From positions 1-6,652 of the forward strand of contig WHTL01000216.1 of assembly GCA_009377735.1 (NCBI GenBank): a DNA stretch of 6,652 nt, written 5' to 3'. The stretch is from Acidimicrobiia bacterium (GTDB taxonomy: Bacteria > Actinomycetota > Acidimicrobiia > Spongiisociales > ZC4RG35). The position numbers and the translations under genes are program-made. Position 1 is the stretch's first letter, and each line of letters begins with the position of its first letter. The notes below the pieces were generated by a model. It had not been told where the DNA came from and made no database searches. It saw only the letters and a list, made by a program, of their open reading frames with translations. Below, piece after piece: positions 5,892 through 6,652 of the stretch.

Positions 5892-5918
5892 ATTGAGACG
5901 GGGTGCGACGGTCTCAAT
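5892..5918 (+). terminator. Hairpin behind the ABC operon, possible terminator
   Basis: ATTGAGAC (5892-5899) and GTCTCAAT (5911-5918) form a perfect 8-bp stem with an 11-nt G-rich loop, 40 bp past the permease stop. The stem is AT-rich and no T-run follows, so it would be a non-canonical terminator at best. It could instead be a protein-binding palindrome or a transcript-stabilising hairpin. Confidence 0.35.
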
Positions 5919-5952
5919 GCGGGACCCGAATCGACTTCGCCACTGAACCCTG

Positions 5953-5992
5953 CGAGACAGCGAGACAGGACGCGCCTGACGCGTTTGCGTCA
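5953..5992 (+). repeat. Tandem 8-mer and small palindrome before the LuxR-type relic
   Basis: CGAGACAG occurs twice head to tail at 5953-5968. Just after it, TGACGC (5977-5982) and GCGTCA (5987-5992) form a perfect 6-bp inverted repeat with a GTTT loop, whose last base is the A of the ATG at 5992. The position is that of an operator or leader hairpin for the now-broken gene. Both elements are short, so chance is a real alternative. Confidence 0.35.
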
Positions 5993-6380
5993 TGTTTACG
6001 AGCGTAAGATCGAAACGAGTGGACGCCAAGATTGGGACCTTCAGTCCCATGCCCGGCCTGGTTGGGCGTGTGGACGAGCTGTCCCGGATCGATCGGTTCC
6101 TTCAAGGGCTGGTAGCCGGCCCCCGGGCGCTGGTGATCTGAGGAGAGCAGGGCATGGGCAAGACCGCCCTGTGGCGAGCCGCCATCGAGTCCGCCAGGGC
6201 TTGGGGTATCAGGTGCTCATGGCACGCTGCGCACCAGAAGAGATGCCGATTCCACTGGTGGGTCTCACCGACTTGGTCGTCGACCATCCCGACGAGGGTC
6301 TTCTTGCCGGTGACATCGACCCGGCAGAGCGGGGTAGACGCTTGCTCGATCTGATCCGTGAGCTCACCGAGGGCAGCCCT
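5992..6380 (+). pseudogene. LuxR/MalT-type AAA ATPase regulator, broken and truncated relic
   Basis: Read through its lesions this is the N-terminal end of a large actinobacterial LuxR-type ATP-dependent regulator. GLVGRVDELSRIDRFL is the family's opening motif. Then come RALVI, a TGA at 6139-6141, and an intact Walker A P-loop GEQGMGKTALW directly after it; the family usually reads LVISGE or LVLEGE here, so TCA to TGA is the simplest cause. A one-base loss near 6204-6207 shifts the frame from ESARAWG into YQVLMARCAPEE. The homology continues through IPLVGLTDLV and ERGRRLLDLIRELTEGSP, then stops at about 6380, just where Walker B (normally DDVQWLD) should begin. Family members run to about 900-1000 residues; only about 130 remain. 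The rest, including the LuxR DNA-binding domain, is absent. The start ATG has no Shine-Dalgarno sequence, and an in-frame ATG at 6049 is an alternative. Between 6381 and the next stop nothing is recognisable. Confidence 0.8.
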
Positions 6381-6439
6381 CGGCTACGGGGCGAACCTAG
6401 GGCGGAGGTATACGTCTGGCGATGTCCTCAACCCCGGGT

Positions 6440-6652
6440 TCAAGTTGTTGACTGGAGGTCGCGGTGACGGAAACCGGCTATGCCCACTGCCAACAACGCC
6501 GCAGCGATAGCGGTGAGGATGAGGAGGGGCGCCCAGGTGAGATCCTCGACCGGGACCTGGGGGATGTGACCGAATGGGGATAGATTGGTCATCCACTCCG
6601 GGAACTGGAGGATCTGACCCAGATAGCCCACGACGAAGGCGTAGAGCGGCAC
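6440..6652 (-). CDS. ABC exporter permease, C-terminal end (partial; polyketide-antibiotic exporter type)
   Basis: The last 70 codons of a gene that starts right of the window, ending in TGA. The visible part has a membrane segment around YAFVVGYLGQILQFP, then the extracytoplasmic motif LSPFGHIPQVPVEDLTWAPL, then a final membrane helix LILTAIAAALLAVGIAGF and a basic end FRHRDL. This order (xLSPFxHxPxxP...PLLxLTAIAAxLxAxGLAxFRRRD) is the C-terminus of the large ABC permeases annotated as exporters of polyketide antibiotics in actinobacteria. These pair with an ATPase that should lie further right. It runs towards the LuxR-type relic, with about 60 bp between the relic's last recognisable codon and this stop. 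It is a different subfamily from the permease ending at 5851. The exported compound cannot be told from this fragment. Confidence 0.8.
   Translation of the reverse strand: MPLYAFVVGYLGQILQFPEWMTNLSPFGHIPQVPVEDLTWAPLLILTAIAAALLAVGIAGFRHRDLQSTT

Noticed and set aside
478..6141. Recoded stop codons (TAG at 478, TGA at 6139) read as amino acids
   Set aside because: TAG, TAA and TGA all end genes here, both broken genes also carry frameshifts, and no selenocysteine or pyrrolysine context is visible.
6430..6440. Palindrome AACCCCGGGTT as a terminator between the convergent relic and permease
   Set aside because: Five-bp arms with a one-base centre cannot form a hairpin, and no T-run follows on either strand.
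5835..6467. Single 210-residue plus-strand protein
   Set aside because: Its first half is arginine/glycine-rich shadow sequence; only the stretch after about 6204 shows homology, as the shifted part of the LuxR-type ATPase relic, and its end overlaps the minus-strand permease.

Overview
The window looks like chromosomal DNA from a high-GC actinobacterium. The reading frames favour G/C in third positions, GTG is a likely start for at least one gene, and the gene types are typical of Actinomycetota: several TetR regulators, DrrAB-like ABC-2 exporters, a MalT/LuxR-type ATPase relic and a DUF6596-type ECF sigma relic. I cannot place it to genus. No rRNA, tRNA, CRISPR array, transposase or integrase is visible.

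Left part (1-2041, all + strand): the end of a TetR-family regulator; a dihydrofolate-reductase/RibD-C-like gene broken by a nonsense codon and a frameshift; a short TfoX N-terminal-domain protein; and a 3-methyladenine DNA glycosylase with all expected active-site residues.

Middle (2072-3955, all - strand): read in its own direction, a TetR repressor overlaps a predicted Imm5-type immunity protein by ATGA. Then comes a frameshifted fossil of an ECF sigma factor, then an intact SRPBCC/AHSA1 protein. The sigma fossil was recognised from two short matching stretches in different frames.

Right part (3956-5851, + strand): a divergent control region carries three exact-period copies (17 bp) of a 13-bp palindromic element, the first overlapping a putative -10 box. 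It drives an ABC ATPase and an ABC-2 permease that overlap by 8 bp. The most economical model is that the TetR protein binds the three operators, represses the exporter and itself, and is relieved by a drug-like ligand. The unusual part is the immunity-like protein coupled to the repressor, with no toxin in sight.

Far right (5852-6652): a cluster of inverted repeats behind the permease, a decayed and truncated LuxR-type AAA ATPase (+), and, convergent to it, the C-terminus of a second ABC exporter permease (-).

Three of about eleven genes are ghosts, so this is an eroding accessory stretch. Single-base sequencing or assembly errors are the main alternative for the two with point lesions. The strongest candidates for something undescribed are the tandem-operator TetR/Imm5/ABC module and the sigma fossil beside the SRPBCC gene.
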